Shown in pieces: positions 27,301 through 35,816 of a DNA stretch of 64,000 bases. The notes under the pieces are model-generated. The model had not been told where the DNA came from. It did not search any database and worked only from the letters and a program-made list of their open reading frames with translations. The DNA is from Marinobacter mobilis (lineage in GTDB: Bacteria > Pseudomonadota > Gammaproteobacteria > Pseudomonadales > Oleiphilaceae). The position numbers and the translations under genes are program-made. How positions within the stretch are numbered: position 1 is the first letter of the stretch; the number at the start of each line of letters is the position of its first letter. The stretch spans positions 1 to 64,000 of the forward strand of contig NZ_FNNE01000009.1 of the NCBI RefSeq assembly GCF_900106945.1, read 5' to 3'.

Positions 27301-28734
27301 CAGACCCGCCTCGGTCAGCGCTCAGCGCTGTTTGTCGAAATAGAGCCACCCGCGGGTACTACCCGTATCAATATCGGCATGCTCTACCCTGACCTCAAGA
27401 CCGCCCAAAAGATGGAGCGTCTTGGCCGTCCTTATTTCGTTGGCGCCATTGAGCTGACCACCGAAGCTGAAGCCACGCGGGAGTCGTATGACCAAACCCA
27501 GATCGAACGCAACCGGTCGGTCGTTGAAAGCTTCCTTGGGCCGGAAAGTGGAAACATCGCGCTGATGTTCCCCGGCAAAACCTACAAGGTCACCACGGTC
27601 ACGAATGTGTCAGTGCGGGATGACGAAGGCACGGTTCAAAGTGGCGACGTACAGACGGAATCGTTCTGGTTCCGTACCGATGATGAGGCTCCGCGGCGGT
27701 TGGATCCCTGGCTGTTATGCACCACGCCGGCAGAGAAAGAGCAGCATGTTTTCGGTCACGAAGAACTCAAGGTTGTGTTTGCGACCAACGACGTCGACCG
27801 GCTCTATGGTGCCTATGGCAAGGAGTTACGTGCCCGCCTCAAGGCCGCATCATTCCGGCAGGTCGAGGAACCCGGTGTGCCCCATCCGTTCCCGATTACG
27901 GCGGCGACCCTGGATAACGTCAAGGCCGATGCGCTATCGCCATTTGAAGGGGTGCTGGTTGATGTGATGGCGGAAGTCGGGCCCTGCGTACCCGTGGATG
28001 GTGAGCGGGTCAGGCAGACCACGGTCACTATTCCCATTCCTCTGGACCCTTACACTGACTACGTTCTGGACATTGAAGCGGTTGATATCGGCGCTCCGGC
28101 CAACACCGTAGGCCAGCGCGTGCTTCGCCGATCATTCAGCACCGGCGCTTTTGCGTCCACCGAGGACTTCGTCACCCAATTCGCAGGCACAGCAACGGAA
28201 CACCGCGCCATCGCTACCGGGGCCCTGCAGGCGATAGCGACACAATTCGCTTCGCGGCAGCCGGAAGGCGCCGAATTCGACAATGCGCTGATCGGCGCCG
28301 GCCTCGAACCCATGGGCGTGCCCTCACACCCTCGGGTGCTGGTCTTCTGGCAGCAGACCGACCCGACCAGCGATCCACAGCCGGTCGCAGTGATGGTTGA
28401 TTCGTCTGAGCCAATGCACCGCACCCGGGCACTCCCCGAGGAGGTGACCAGCGGTGACGATGTTCCGGTCACCCGGCTGGCCCTGACGGAACAGGAATGG
28501 CTGACAATGGCCGAAGGCTCAAGTGGCGATGGCATCGTTGCCCAGGTCATCTATGCCCCGGGCAGACAGCGGGCTCTCTGCATTCTCAAGCCGCTCTCCC
28601 GTAACAAGATTCTTCACCTGGAGCTGGTTCGCAAGGCCTTCACCGCGCCTTATCTCGATGGAGACAGCGCAACCGATCAGTCCTACCGGATCGTATCGGA
28701 AACGCTCCGACATGCACCCTGGGAAGAAGCCTGA
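21379..28734 (+). CDS. giant beta-rich protein 1 (2451 aa), DUF6603-like core
   Basis: A 2451-aa protein with no signal peptide and no classical membrane helices. Visible regions: a beta-rich N-domain (1-370); an Ig-like stretch (about 370-440, ending KSRTLTVTANL); an OmpA-like segment (about 584-635, IEGTASYEG...YNYLLSQRRADGLRTLI), as in peptidoglycan-binding OmpA C-domains; a proline-rich linker (about 690-715); a long array of alternating hydrophobic/polar beta-strands (about 870-1430) that reminds me of DUF6603; and a C-terminal domain of about 1000 residues. Function unknown. GGAAGCGAGAG precedes the ATG. It heads a three-gene operon and could be a structural scaffold or a lipid-conduit-like protein; this is inference from strand pattern only. 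Confidence 0.85.
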   Translation: MIFDLALADLIRPYLLRGETTTWHAALSVIYVESYETTLGSEGLVIRGIARFSGDIDPPSFDPTTGTLRAGAANTEGHPRTQPDRREPWLDITDTKVEFALTVPRIAGDIIAAGEASIPGSDTDFQPVRDVLSAWDPDPSDAPPSDYPGTGFVLDLVLSGIELRPPFLSPAKMEANGLLVPDTTRPDVVFHLPKIKLRVSQGSDSTAVLDVSLLSLGVSGLDDPGDMAAAELITMEPAYAFIGSGRVVGFAFRSAFLDLSDGYTPPEVLDQFGFDDAWTGLYLPEIRLFFAPNGAEDFAVNAGVENLLIGLGDSSGITGDFDLAIINQGSGELTLSARFFDQQGRAIGITRLNDTTAEVRLPATTRLLVDVVGGRAPYSINAEFDGAGHAGIVHDISLGASGKTITITATDTSSPQKSRTLTVTANLREANLVQPAPGAQPDLSANLTTTSITLEGQPQTAPPLRLISDSGDSVVIAVEGVVPDPATEWQADGGPTSSSATFQVNLTGGQSKTIRAVLPGETFTRIDGYFRFDKPGQSDPANYVLNPDNTSADQAVDPSSNASWKPPARQFIPAWQEVLSRITPKSITIEGTASYEGDDQKATYNYLLSQRRADGLRTLIESEPALAGFTVNLLPTPIGPGATPPVSWTGNAGSGWKSHGEPREVWWKAEIRDFTVNMPGPVIEGEVERPAAPTPPPPQPPTRDDPPDNPPPPSWFRSARLKVRVVQDQFVALELSGSVDFETALEEQLDTTGGVSVPSIEGLGNNPADGIVDYLFLYQTDPASQSDEIKLYIGADPNDKDGLVKTGQLQGQALQAPNTGRNILGMTTVFTPLLAEIAPANPADGGIAPIVLSAAVVALPSALAEIRVDGEPLLNVERVVLFGGEAAFRRQGDRWETSILFDVETAISAKIKLGGFLLLEIPRESPLAVRYKAIGLKFGYPPGSTAAWELRPVFDQSKGYTIDVSGPGQIRLPDPLGQILQVLGARIARTNPLNFEIDLGFAIDLGVISVDRARIRLPLEPLGPPELTAFGAGLKVPGVIEGKGYMEMNNSGGAMEIKGGIDVSLIPVKLRVAAQIAVAQIPASQGGPATGVAIALEVELPVAIPLAQSGFGIYGFLGLFAMHYARDEDGITSLTPALAWLKDRAQGNPTNLQAWKPELNKWAFGVGITLGTMGSPIIFNVKGMFLLELPGPRVLLVVKANLLAVLPALKDKNAEGTFLCVIDLDFGRGTLTIGLSIDFSIDPIVEIRIPIEAYFNLEDGGDWHVYLGTFPGNDGLGRPMPGPIRIKILEVFDGAGYVMISGHGIPSYQPPGTNLPALPAVQGTALAMGLEVSLVWGNTSINLYLRVTAGFNAILGFDPFYVGGLLYLRGELKLFIISLSASAGLAVQIGQKVVDGVRSEISRIDGEVCGELDLFFFTLKGCVDFHIGEENKILPPAPKLVTATSLVSRSPALVQGTGVDRGIDSKIGDGIASATQPSDISTLPEVPIDAIPVLTMSATPRDDSLSVMGSSPEGSPGAPADGFVKRGDFAYRYDLAEVRLETADGSPALMDGNKPSVWWTHNAPTDTNLTAQLALLNWTPNPTPKALERTEHLVDTVIDRWGTICHDAAPAAAVLWTFCDEPLGPSESGWTLKGIAWPDPADTDRSTEPELSLKVHETWRTGVRDLDRRRGLVPAIIQGGKVRCFPARDNGAGNDDRTHETVQPGIALPHDIADLLRERPLITEIDPRARVPLGNSTPAERASLGTVADRIRTRAGRLTRFSDRLSADRARLTAATEGSFGRRFADRLDANPLVISEALRRVAAGDIVHRSELLSGLTALSPEATNNAATGSVTAGASTPPKPGEASCDGRVLASPLWDIGEPVVFGNRAEADTFAEQLDALNHKHGPLSDVIQIDSGPIKAGAILLWASERLLNKETGAGRNLVIHYLDDEDQVIGERPVRVTDLVSLTGLPPRWTDMNGPWVECIYHTVLYGQTRLGQRSALFVEIEPPAGTTRINIGMLYPDLKTAQKMERLGRPYFVGAIELTTEAEATRESYDQTQIERNRSVVESFLGPESGNIALMFPGKTYKVTTVTNVSVRDDEGTVQSGDVQTESFWFRTDDEAPRRLDPWLLCTTPAEKEQHVFGHEELKVVFATNDVDRLYGAYGKELRARLKAASFRQVEEPGVPHPFPITAATLDNVKADALSPFEGVLVDVMAEVGPCVPVDGERVRQTTVTIPIPLDPYTDYVLDIEAVDIGAPANTVGQRVLRRSFSTGAFASTEDFVTQFAGTATEHRAIATGALQAIATQFASRQPEGAEFDNALIGAGLEPMGVPSHPRVLVFWQQTDPTSDPQPVAVMVDSSEPMHRTRALPEEVTSGDDVPVTRLALTEQEWLTMAEGSSGDGIVAQVIYAPGRQRALCILKPLSRNKILHLELVRKAFTAPYLDGDSATDQSYRIVSETLRHAPWEEA

Positions 28735-28750
28735 TAAGGAACGAAAGACC

Positions 28751-31700
28751 ATGGCGGCGAGAATTTTCGATCAAACAGTATTTCGTGGACAGGGCGCCCT
28801 GATCACCCTGGGATCATTGATAGGTGGACACGCGGCGGCGAATCCCGAGAAGTTTCCCGATCTCAAGGATTTTGGCAGCCGTGCGGTATCCATCTTTTTG
28901 CGCTGGCAAGTCAACCCGCAGATCGGGCTTCCCAGCGAGCCATTCAAGGTCTGGCGCAGGCCGGCAACGCCACTCGCGAAAGACACTGACATCGCATCGT
29001 CATTGATTCCGTTGCCCCCCCTGGGTACGGTTGTCGTATTTGAAAAGCCTATGGTATCGGTGTCAGGGGTGGTCAGCGCAGGCGCCTCACCACAGAATGT
29101 CATCGTACTGCCGCTGGCCGACGGCGTCGGCTTTGAAAATGTGCTGGGCATTCTCCACTTCAGCCTGGGCGCAAACAGTTCCCGTCCTTTCACCTTTCAG
29201 GCCCCATACATCACCGGTTTATTGCTGATCGGCACCAGTTCTATTCAATCCCTGACGGGCATCCCGATGTCTTCAGCGGATCAGATCAAGGGTTGGGAAC
29301 TGGTTGAAACTGTGGGGTTTCCGGTCGATTCCGGCCAGTGGAACGACCTTCCCGGACAGAATCACGGGATCGATCAAGGCCTGGTGGGCGCCGAGCTGCC
29401 TGCAAAAGCGGCAGCAGCAAACCGATACAGCCGGGGCATCAACCCCTGGGGATGGCACCCGCAGCTGCCATCGGGTCAGACTGCCCCTAAATGGGAGCTC
29501 CCCTCAGCGGCCGAATTGATCGCCGAAGCCGAAGCCGAACTGCTGCCCCTGCTTCACTCGGCTCTGGCCATGGCGCCGAATGATCAGGCCAGTTTCACCC
29601 GCGACTTCCTTATCCACCCGCCGCAGAATTCCGCGGGAAATGCCATGAGTGGACAGGATGGGAAAGCAACGGTCGCACCGCTGACGCTGCTCCAGCTTGC
29701 CGCCTCCACCGATCCGCTGTTGGCAGTCACCCTGGGATTCGGCACCGGTTATCCCTACGAGGATATCCCCACAGTCAACCTGGCTGCGACCAGCCTGTTT
29801 GGCGACAGTAACACCAGCGACTGGGACTATATGGTCACCGGACGCTGGGCCAACGGCCTCGATGGTGACAGTGACGAAGTGGAGTATGCTGCGCTCATTC
29901 CCCGCCCCCGTAAAGTCACCCCGGCACCAGCGCCGGCTGACCTTCAGCTCGATCCGCTTGGAGTCCATCAGCCTGCTGCTGCGGACCAGCCCTGGACGGC
30001 CGCTGTGCGACTATCCTGGGAGCGCTTTGTGCTCGACAATCTCGCATCGGTAGCGAGCTTTGCGGTCGCACGGGCAGACCTCGCGATGGCAGGCCCAGCC
30101 CAGGCATTGATGGAAATGCGGGGGCATGCGCCGGGCCACATGCCCATTGGCGACCTGGCCAACCCCGAAGACCCGGAGAGGGTCCGCCAAAGCGCCACTG
30201 ACAGTGCATTCCCCATTCCGAATGATCCGGGCAACGTACAGGCCAGGTATGGGGTGGCCACCCAGAATATCTTCAGTATCTGGAGCCCATGGGTCACCCA
30301 TAACTACAGCGGGAACCAGCCCGAACCGGATCTGGTTCAGCTGGTCGATGCCAATCTGGTTCCGGTCGACCCCGGCCCGCCAGCCTCCTTGTGCCCGGCA
30401 ACGCTACAACTTGATTTTGTCCTCGACTGGCGGGTACGCAGGGTCAAGACAGTACGCTTCCGGGGCCGACTGTTTGCCGCGGCCAATCGCCATCAGAGTC
30501 CACCCGGAACCTTCCCGGCTGGGGTCCAGACATCGCTGGCCGGAGCTTCGACCTCCGTTTCCGTGAACTTTTCCGGAGATGCCCCAACCGGGGTTGGGGG
30601 CACCGTGATCTGTCTCGATACCCAAGGTGAAAACGAGGTCACGCCGGGGCCGGCCACCCAGGGCCACAGTCGCCGGTATCGGATAACCATACCGGGATTT
30701 TTATTGGATTATGGCGCCACCCGTCATGTGGGCCTGGCGTTGCAGGGTCAGCAATCCGAAGTGATCGCCCCCGGCAGAACCAGTGCCTGGTCACCAATCA
30801 GCAAGGTCTGCTATGCCTCTGACCCCCGGGCCAGAAACACGACCGTAACACCGATTGTACCCCTGGCCAGTCTTCCGGATGCCAGTGGCGAGTGCCATGC
30901 CCGTCTCGATTGGGCCGATCAGCCCGCTGCCGAAGGTTACGCGATCTATACCAGTAATGAATTTACCCTGCTGGAACGCACCGGCCAGTCCCACCCCGCA
31001 CCGGGTTCAAGCCTGTCGCAACGGCTGATTGCTCTAAAAGCGGCCTTCAATGTCGACAACGACCGCAATGCCTTCACCCGTATCAATGATGAACTGTTTA
31101 CAGGCACCAGTATGGACGTCAGCCTTCCCCGAGGCTCCCAGGCAATCCATTGCTGGATAATCCTGCCGGTCAGCGCCGGGGGCACGGAAGCCCCCTGGCC
31201 AACAGGTACTGATGCTGCAGATTCCCTGATTGTGTACGCCGCCCCCAAAGTCGGCGAACCCGCGCCGCCACGAATTGAAGTCCGTCGGGTCGCCGACGGG
31301 CCGGGCTTTGCCGCCAGGCTCCGGATCGAGACCCGGGGAACCTCCGGCGCCCATCCACGGCGGATCGATCTTTACCGCACCCGGGTAGCCGATGCCGCAC
31401 GGCAGGTCGACAGTATGGGCTTCCCCGTTGCCCAGGTTACCGGAAGCACCGCTGACTGGACCGTGAGCCCGCCCAGTCCTGCGGCAGATGAATGGATTGA
31501 CTCTGTACAAGGCACGGACACCCCTGAAGGTTCCTGGAAGTATGTCTGGTACCGGGCAGTTGCCTGGGCAGACCCCATCCCGGAAAAAGGCATCCTTGGT
31601 GGACGCTCTCTGGCCTCGCCGGCAATCCCTGTGGTGGTTCCACCGGCTGGGCCACCGCCTCTGGGCGTGCTGACAGCCTCATGGCCGGGCAGCAATCCTG

Positions 31701-32485
31701 GCGATGTACTGATCGGGTTCTCAACACCCGTGCCTCAGGCACCGGGGCCTTTGGGATCACATAGTCTCCAGCTGGATGTGGTGGAAAAAGGCGTCCCCGA
31801 ACCGCTTCTGAGGCTGTCAATGCCGATTCAGGATCTCTCGGATGCAATGCCAGGGGGCAATGCATCCGGGGTATGGAGGGCCGGAGGTGATGATTTTTCG
31901 CTACTCATCCGGCGTACCGACATCAATCATCCGGTATCGGTCACGGTCAGGCTCGTTGATCCGATCAACCGGTCAACGGAACGTGCCTACAACATTCCGG
32001 CAGGCTCGATCCTGCCGGTTCCGACACTGTCACCCATCAAGAGCTTTACGATCTCCGGTCGCGGAAAGCTTTACACCTTTACGATCGACAACGCACTGGA
32101 CGAAGCCGTCGGCGGTGAATTCTACCGGTTGTCGCTTACGCTGCAGAAAGAACCCGGTTTGGGTACGGGCCCGCTCATCCCAATGCCGGGACGTCCTGGC
32201 ATACCGAGGATACCGCGGCGATTCACCCCCATTCCGGGGCCGGTTGTACTGCCCGGTACCGAGCGCCGTGGTACCCAGTTTACTGAGCGCGGCGACACGC
32301 TAACCTACTCCGCCAACCTGGCGGATGTGCCCATCAGTGCGCCAGCAGAAACCTTCACAGTCACCCGGCGCCGGATCGGTCAACGGGTCACCATTACCGT
32401 TACCTCCAAAGTAAAGCTACGAAGCATTGCGGCCACGGTTACCTCTCCGGACGGAACCACCGTTACCCGGCGGGCAAGGGGTTAA
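28751..32485 (+). CDS. giant protein 2 (1244 aa) with fibronectin/Ig-like segments
   Basis: A 1244-aa protein starting 16 bp after giant protein 1. The ATG at 28751 (MAARIFDQTVFRGQ) has AAGGA about ten bases upstream; the frame is open back into the preceding gene but that part reads as out-of-frame translation. No signal peptide or membrane helix. The N-half is mixed alpha/beta with a characteristic VSIFLRWQVNPQIGLPSEPFK-like opening; the C-half (about 740-1240) contains fibronectin-III-like repeats, for example CHARLDWADQPAAEGYAIYT, and a proline/glycine-rich stretch near 1140 (GLGTGPLIPMPGRPGIPRIP). Function unknown; the layout suggests an assembled multi-protein structure with its two neighbours. 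Confidence 0.85.
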   Translation: MAARIFDQTVFRGQGALITLGSLIGGHAAANPEKFPDLKDFGSRAVSIFLRWQVNPQIGLPSEPFKVWRRPATPLAKDTDIASSLIPLPPLGTVVVFEKPMVSVSGVVSAGASPQNVIVLPLADGVGFENVLGILHFSLGANSSRPFTFQAPYITGLLLIGTSSIQSLTGIPMSSADQIKGWELVETVGFPVDSGQWNDLPGQNHGIDQGLVGAELPAKAAAANRYSRGINPWGWHPQLPSGQTAPKWELPSAAELIAEAEAELLPLLHSALAMAPNDQASFTRDFLIHPPQNSAGNAMSGQDGKATVAPLTLLQLAASTDPLLAVTLGFGTGYPYEDIPTVNLAATSLFGDSNTSDWDYMVTGRWANGLDGDSDEVEYAALIPRPRKVTPAPAPADLQLDPLGVHQPAAADQPWTAAVRLSWERFVLDNLASVASFAVARADLAMAGPAQALMEMRGHAPGHMPIGDLANPEDPERVRQSATDSAFPIPNDPGNVQARYGVATQNIFSIWSPWVTHNYSGNQPEPDLVQLVDANLVPVDPGPPASLCPATLQLDFVLDWRVRRVKTVRFRGRLFAAANRHQSPPGTFPAGVQTSLAGASTSVSVNFSGDAPTGVGGTVICLDTQGENEVTPGPATQGHSRRYRITIPGFLLDYGATRHVGLALQGQQSEVIAPGRTSAWSPISKVCYASDPRARNTTVTPIVPLASLPDASGECHARLDWADQPAAEGYAIYTSNEFTLLERTGQSHPAPGSSLSQRLIALKAAFNVDNDRNAFTRINDELFTGTSMDVSLPRGSQAIHCWIILPVSAGGTEAPWPTGTDAADSLIVYAAPKVGEPAPPRIEVRRVADGPGFAARLRIETRGTSGAHPRRIDLYRTRVADAARQVDSMGFPVAQVTGSTADWTVSPPSPAADEWIDSVQGTDTPEGSWKYVWYRAVAWADPIPEKGILGGRSLASPAIPVVVPPAGPPPLGVLTASWPGSNPGDVLIGFSTPVPQAPGPLGSHSLQLDVVEKGVPEPLLRLSMPIQDLSDAMPGGNASGVWRAGGDDFSLLIRRTDINHPVSVTVRLVDPINRSTERAYNIPAGSILPVPTLSPIKSFTISGRGKLYTFTIDNALDEAVGGEFYRLSLTLQKEPGLGTGPLIPMPGRPGIPRIPRRFTPIPGPVVLPGTERRGTQFTERGDTLTYSANLADVPISAPAETFTVTRRRIGQRVTITVTSKVKLRSIAATVTSPDGTTVTRRARG

Positions 32486-32528
32486 AACAATGCCCGTAAC
32501 CGCCAGCAAGAAACACTAGGAGTGATTC

Positions 32529-35500
32529 ATGGTTCAGGTCTTTACCCTAACACCCGACGCCGCTGCCCAGTCATTACAGGACCAGGGTCTGGATGCCCTC
32601 GGGCTGACCGCCTTGCGTCTCTGGCCAAGCTGGGGCACCGCAAATCCGACGTACGACACTAGCGCTCTCCGACTCACCCCGTCAGGCAGTGCCCTTGCGC
32701 CCTTTTTCGGAACCCTGGAGTTTCTCGACAGCGGCTCGGAGTTCCGCAGTGTCAATGGCGCCCCCATTGCAGGTCCGGTGGCGGCATTCCGCCTTCACCC
32801 CCAGGCAGTCGCCCGGCTGGACCATCTGTTAAGCGCACGGTTTGCTCCCCCGAGCCAGCGTCACCACCGACCGGTTCCGGAAACACTGGTTTTCACGGGT
32901 GCAGTGCCCGCTCCCGACCGTTCACCGCAAACCTACGCCGCGGGCGATCCGCTGAACCGAGCAGAACCCATGAGCTTTCACGACAATCGCGGGCTTATCA
33001 TCGATCCGGTCGCCATTGCGGAACTGTTTGCTGACCTTATGGTGAACTTCCCTGCCCTGGATGCCTCCGGTGGCGGCGGCATGGCGGGGCCAGGAGGGGT
33101 GACCAGTATTGCCGGTTTGGCCAGCGGTATTCAGGTACAGGTGACGGATCTACATGGACGCCCCTTCAGCGCTGTTCCGGGCGGCCCTGGTATTGAGGCG
33201 CAGGACGGAGGGGCTCCGGCTGGGGCCCCGGATGGGTCAGGGTTGCTTGTGCTTGCCGGAGCCCAGCAATTGGCGGCAACCGGGGCCGGCTCAGCAGAAC
33301 GACTCAGGCTAGGCTGGGCGACGGGCGGAATCATGTCTGCCGCGCCTCTTTCCACCCCCCCTCTGGCGGCAGGGGTGAGCCTGTCTCGGCAGTTTCTTCG
33401 CGCCTTTGCGGTGGATCTGGACTGGCACCTGCGGGGCAACCGCTCAGAAAGCACCGTTCGGAGCATTCCAGGTGAAGACGGCGATATCCCCGAGGATCTC
33501 AAGCCGCAGATCAGGGACAACGTCACCATCGATTACCTGAGCGATGGTCCGGATCTGCTGGCTCACTCCGGTCAGGTGCTTGAGCGTCTCGTCGGGGCGC
33601 CGGGCAGCAATCTTGTTTTCGCCGTTGCCCCTGAGATTTCTGACGGTGTCGGTATACCGCCGGCGCCAGGGCTGCAGGCCCACTGGCCAGGTTTTCCCCT
33701 GCCGGACACCGGAACCGGTTTTGCCGCTGGCTCACCGTCCCCTGTTGCAGGCGCAACGGCCGTCTGGACCGCAGGCAACGACGTGGTCGTTACCCTGCCC
33801 GCAGACACCCTGCCCGACGGCGCTGGCGTGCGCCTGTTTGCACAGCGTTTTCAGCTGATCGAGGCCATTGGTGAGGCGCCTTCGTTTTTGCGGGGAGACG
33901 GCGGCTCAGGGATTGTTCAGGCCGGTTCCACCACCCAGTTGCTGGTAACCAACCCGTTGGGGCTTGCCACAGGCGATCCGAAACCGTCTCCGGCAACGCT
34001 CGTTTTTGATCTGGTGGTCACGCCAAGAACAGGCAAACGGCGCCTGTTTGCCAACCGCCGCCTAAACATAGACAGCGGCCCAGCCGCGCTCCCGCCTGAT
34101 CCCTTCGCCACGCCGGATCCGATGACGCCCATTCCAGCGGCCGTGAAATCGGTCGCCCCTGCGCCCTTGTTTGGCCTCGAGCGTAGCAGCCCGCCCGGAG
34201 CGGGCCTGTCAGATCCCATTGACGTCGTTCGGGCCCTCGGCAACGAAACCGAACCCCGGGAAGGTCCTCGCCATCCCACAATGGGGCGCCTCGAATCCAT
34301 TGTGGTGAGCGGCATTGCCGATACCACACACCTTGATGATGGCCTTAGCTGGGAAGGCGTCCTGTCGGGGGCACGCTGGTCACGAGAGACCCGCTCTGCC
34401 GCTCTTCGTCAGGGCAACCCCGGTAACCCTCCAGGACCAGACGTTCATGCCAGTGGAGTCAGGGTCAACGGAGCCTTGGGCTATGACCTTGCCCGCCATG
34501 CAGTGCGCCGGACCCAGCCCATGCTTCCTTTGCCTGGTGGTGCCAGTGTCTCAACATCCCCAGGCTGGATTGTTATGTCCGGCGGAAACAACATGAATCC
34601 GCCACAGCCGGATGCAGCGTCACCGCCCCCCTCCGGCAGTTCATCCGGCGTTCTGTTGCAGACCGTCGCAGCGGTCTGTGAAACGCCGGAGCTTTCGTTA
34701 TTGCCTCCGGGCAATGCCCTTGCCACCAACTCGCCTCTGACGCTGGATCAGCTATTGGATACCGTGGCGGGTGCGCTGGGGATTCCCTCGCCCGCAGGTT
34801 CCATCACCATTGCCAACGAAAACCGACTGATCAATGAAGTCAGACGCGAATATTTCCTTGCAACCCATGGCGTACACGACGCTCTCTGGGCCCTGACTCG
34901 CGGGATTTCCGAAGCGGAGGAACTGATCTATATCGAAACCCCCGGATTCGCCCGGACCGCCCGTACGGATGGTGCGGCAGAGGCCCATGAGATAGACCTG
35001 ATCCAGCGAATGGCCGACCGGCTGGCAGCGCAGCCCAACCTTAAAGTAATTGTCGTATCACCCCGGGAACCGGATCTGATCCCTGCGCCCTTTGCACGGC
35101 GGGCCATTATCCAGCGCAAAGAGGCATTTGATCTGCTGCAGGCCGCGGCGCCGGGGCGGGTACTGGCCTTCCATCCGAAAGGGTTCCCCGGCCGGCAGGC
35201 GGCACTGCGCACCACCACCGTGATCATTGACGATGTCTGGTCAATGACAGGAGCCACCCATTTCCGGCGCCGCGGGATGACGTTCGACGGCAGTGCATCG
35301 ATCGCTTCCTTCGATCGAGACATCCAGTCTGGCTACAGCCGCAAGGTGCAGAATCAGCGTATCGCCCTGATGGCCGCCAAACTGGGGATTCTGGCCACCG
35401 ATGCCGACGGTCTCCCCGTACCCGAGTTTCAGCGCCTGACACGGCCCGCAGCTGCATTCAGTCTGATCCGGGATCTGCTGGCCCAGAAAGGCCTCGGCAT

Positions 35501-35630
35501 GATTTCGCCTTTGTGGCTTGGCCCCGAGGACACCAGTGTCCTTCCCCAGGAAGATGATGTCGCCGATCCGGACGGAGCCAACGGCGCCCCGGCCGGTCTT
35601 CACCTTGCAGACTTCCTCAGCGAGGCCTGA
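32529..35630 (+). CDS. giant protein 3 (1033 aa) with degenerate phospholipase-D-like C-terminus
   Basis: A 1033-aa protein starting 43 bp after giant protein 2, with AGGAG seven bases before the ATG. No signal peptide. Residues 1-760 are rich in Gly, Pro and Ala and unrecognised. From about 795 the order resembles the C-terminal half of phospholipase-D-superfamily enzymes: ELIYIETPGF, then LKVIVVSPREPD, then FHPKGFPGRQ...VIIDDVWSMTGATHF and a closing SIASFDRDI. The HxK is present as HPK, but the spacing to the aspartates is longer than in HxKx4D and no second HKD is seen, so catalysis is doubtful. A terminator-like hairpin follows. Confidence 0.85.
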   Translation: MVQVFTLTPDAAAQSLQDQGLDALGLTALRLWPSWGTANPTYDTSALRLTPSGSALAPFFGTLEFLDSGSEFRSVNGAPIAGPVAAFRLHPQAVARLDHLLSARFAPPSQRHHRPVPETLVFTGAVPAPDRSPQTYAAGDPLNRAEPMSFHDNRGLIIDPVAIAELFADLMVNFPALDASGGGGMAGPGGVTSIAGLASGIQVQVTDLHGRPFSAVPGGPGIEAQDGGAPAGAPDGSGLLVLAGAQQLAATGAGSAERLRLGWATGGIMSAAPLSTPPLAAGVSLSRQFLRAFAVDLDWHLRGNRSESTVRSIPGEDGDIPEDLKPQIRDNVTIDYLSDGPDLLAHSGQVLERLVGAPGSNLVFAVAPEISDGVGIPPAPGLQAHWPGFPLPDTGTGFAAGSPSPVAGATAVWTAGNDVVVTLPADTLPDGAGVRLFAQRFQLIEAIGEAPSFLRGDGGSGIVQAGSTTQLLVTNPLGLATGDPKPSPATLVFDLVVTPRTGKRRLFANRRLNIDSGPAALPPDPFATPDPMTPIPAAVKSVAPAPLFGLERSSPPGAGLSDPIDVVRALGNETEPREGPRHPTMGRLESIVVSGIADTTHLDDGLSWEGVLSGARWSRETRSAALRQGNPGNPPGPDVHASGVRVNGALGYDLARHAVRRTQPMLPLPGGASVSTSPGWIVMSGGNNMNPPQPDAASPPPSGSSSGVLLQTVAAVCETPELSLLPPGNALATNSPLTLDQLLDTVAGALGIPSPAGSITIANENRLINEVRREYFLATHGVHDALWALTRGISEAEELIYIETPGFARTARTDGAAEAHEIDLIQRMADRLAAQPNLKVIVVSPREPDLIPAPFARRAIIQRKEAFDLLQAAAPGRVLAFHPKGFPGRQAALRTTTVIIDDVWSMTGATHFRRRGMTFDGSASIASFDRDIQSGYSRKVQNQRIALMAAKLGILATDADGLPVPEFQRLTRPAAAFSLIRDLLAQKGLGMISPLWLGPEDTSVLPQEDDVADPDGANGAPAGLHLADFLSEA

Positions 35631-35635
35631 CAGAC

Positions 35636-35680
35636 AGGGGAAAACCCAGTATCGCTTCATAAGGGTTTCCCCTTGGTTTT
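35636..35680 (+). terminator. terminator of the giant-gene cluster
   Basis: AGGGGAAAACCC (35636-35647) pairs with GGGTTTCCCCT (35663-35673) with one bulged base, followed by TGGTTTT. It begins six bases after the stop of giant protein 3. Confidence 0.65.
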
Positions 35681-35816
35681 ATCCTGTCGCCAAACGGCGC
35701 TAACATGGTTCCTTTCCTGCTCAGCAAGGCCTTCGATCTCAGGGGGCATTTATACGCTGTGCGAACGTCGGCCAATTCCGGCCCAACCGTTGATCCAACA
35801 ACCAGGGAACTGAACC

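Noticed and set aside
28523..28750. N-terminal extension of giant protein 2
   Set aside because: The frame is open but overlaps the end of giant gene 1 and encodes arginine/serine-rich out-of-frame sequence; the ATG at 28751 has a ribosome site.
21379..35630. Phage tail, T6SS or extracellular contractile injection cluster
   Set aside because: No sheath, tube, baseplate, spike or AAA+ genes are present in or around the three giant genes.
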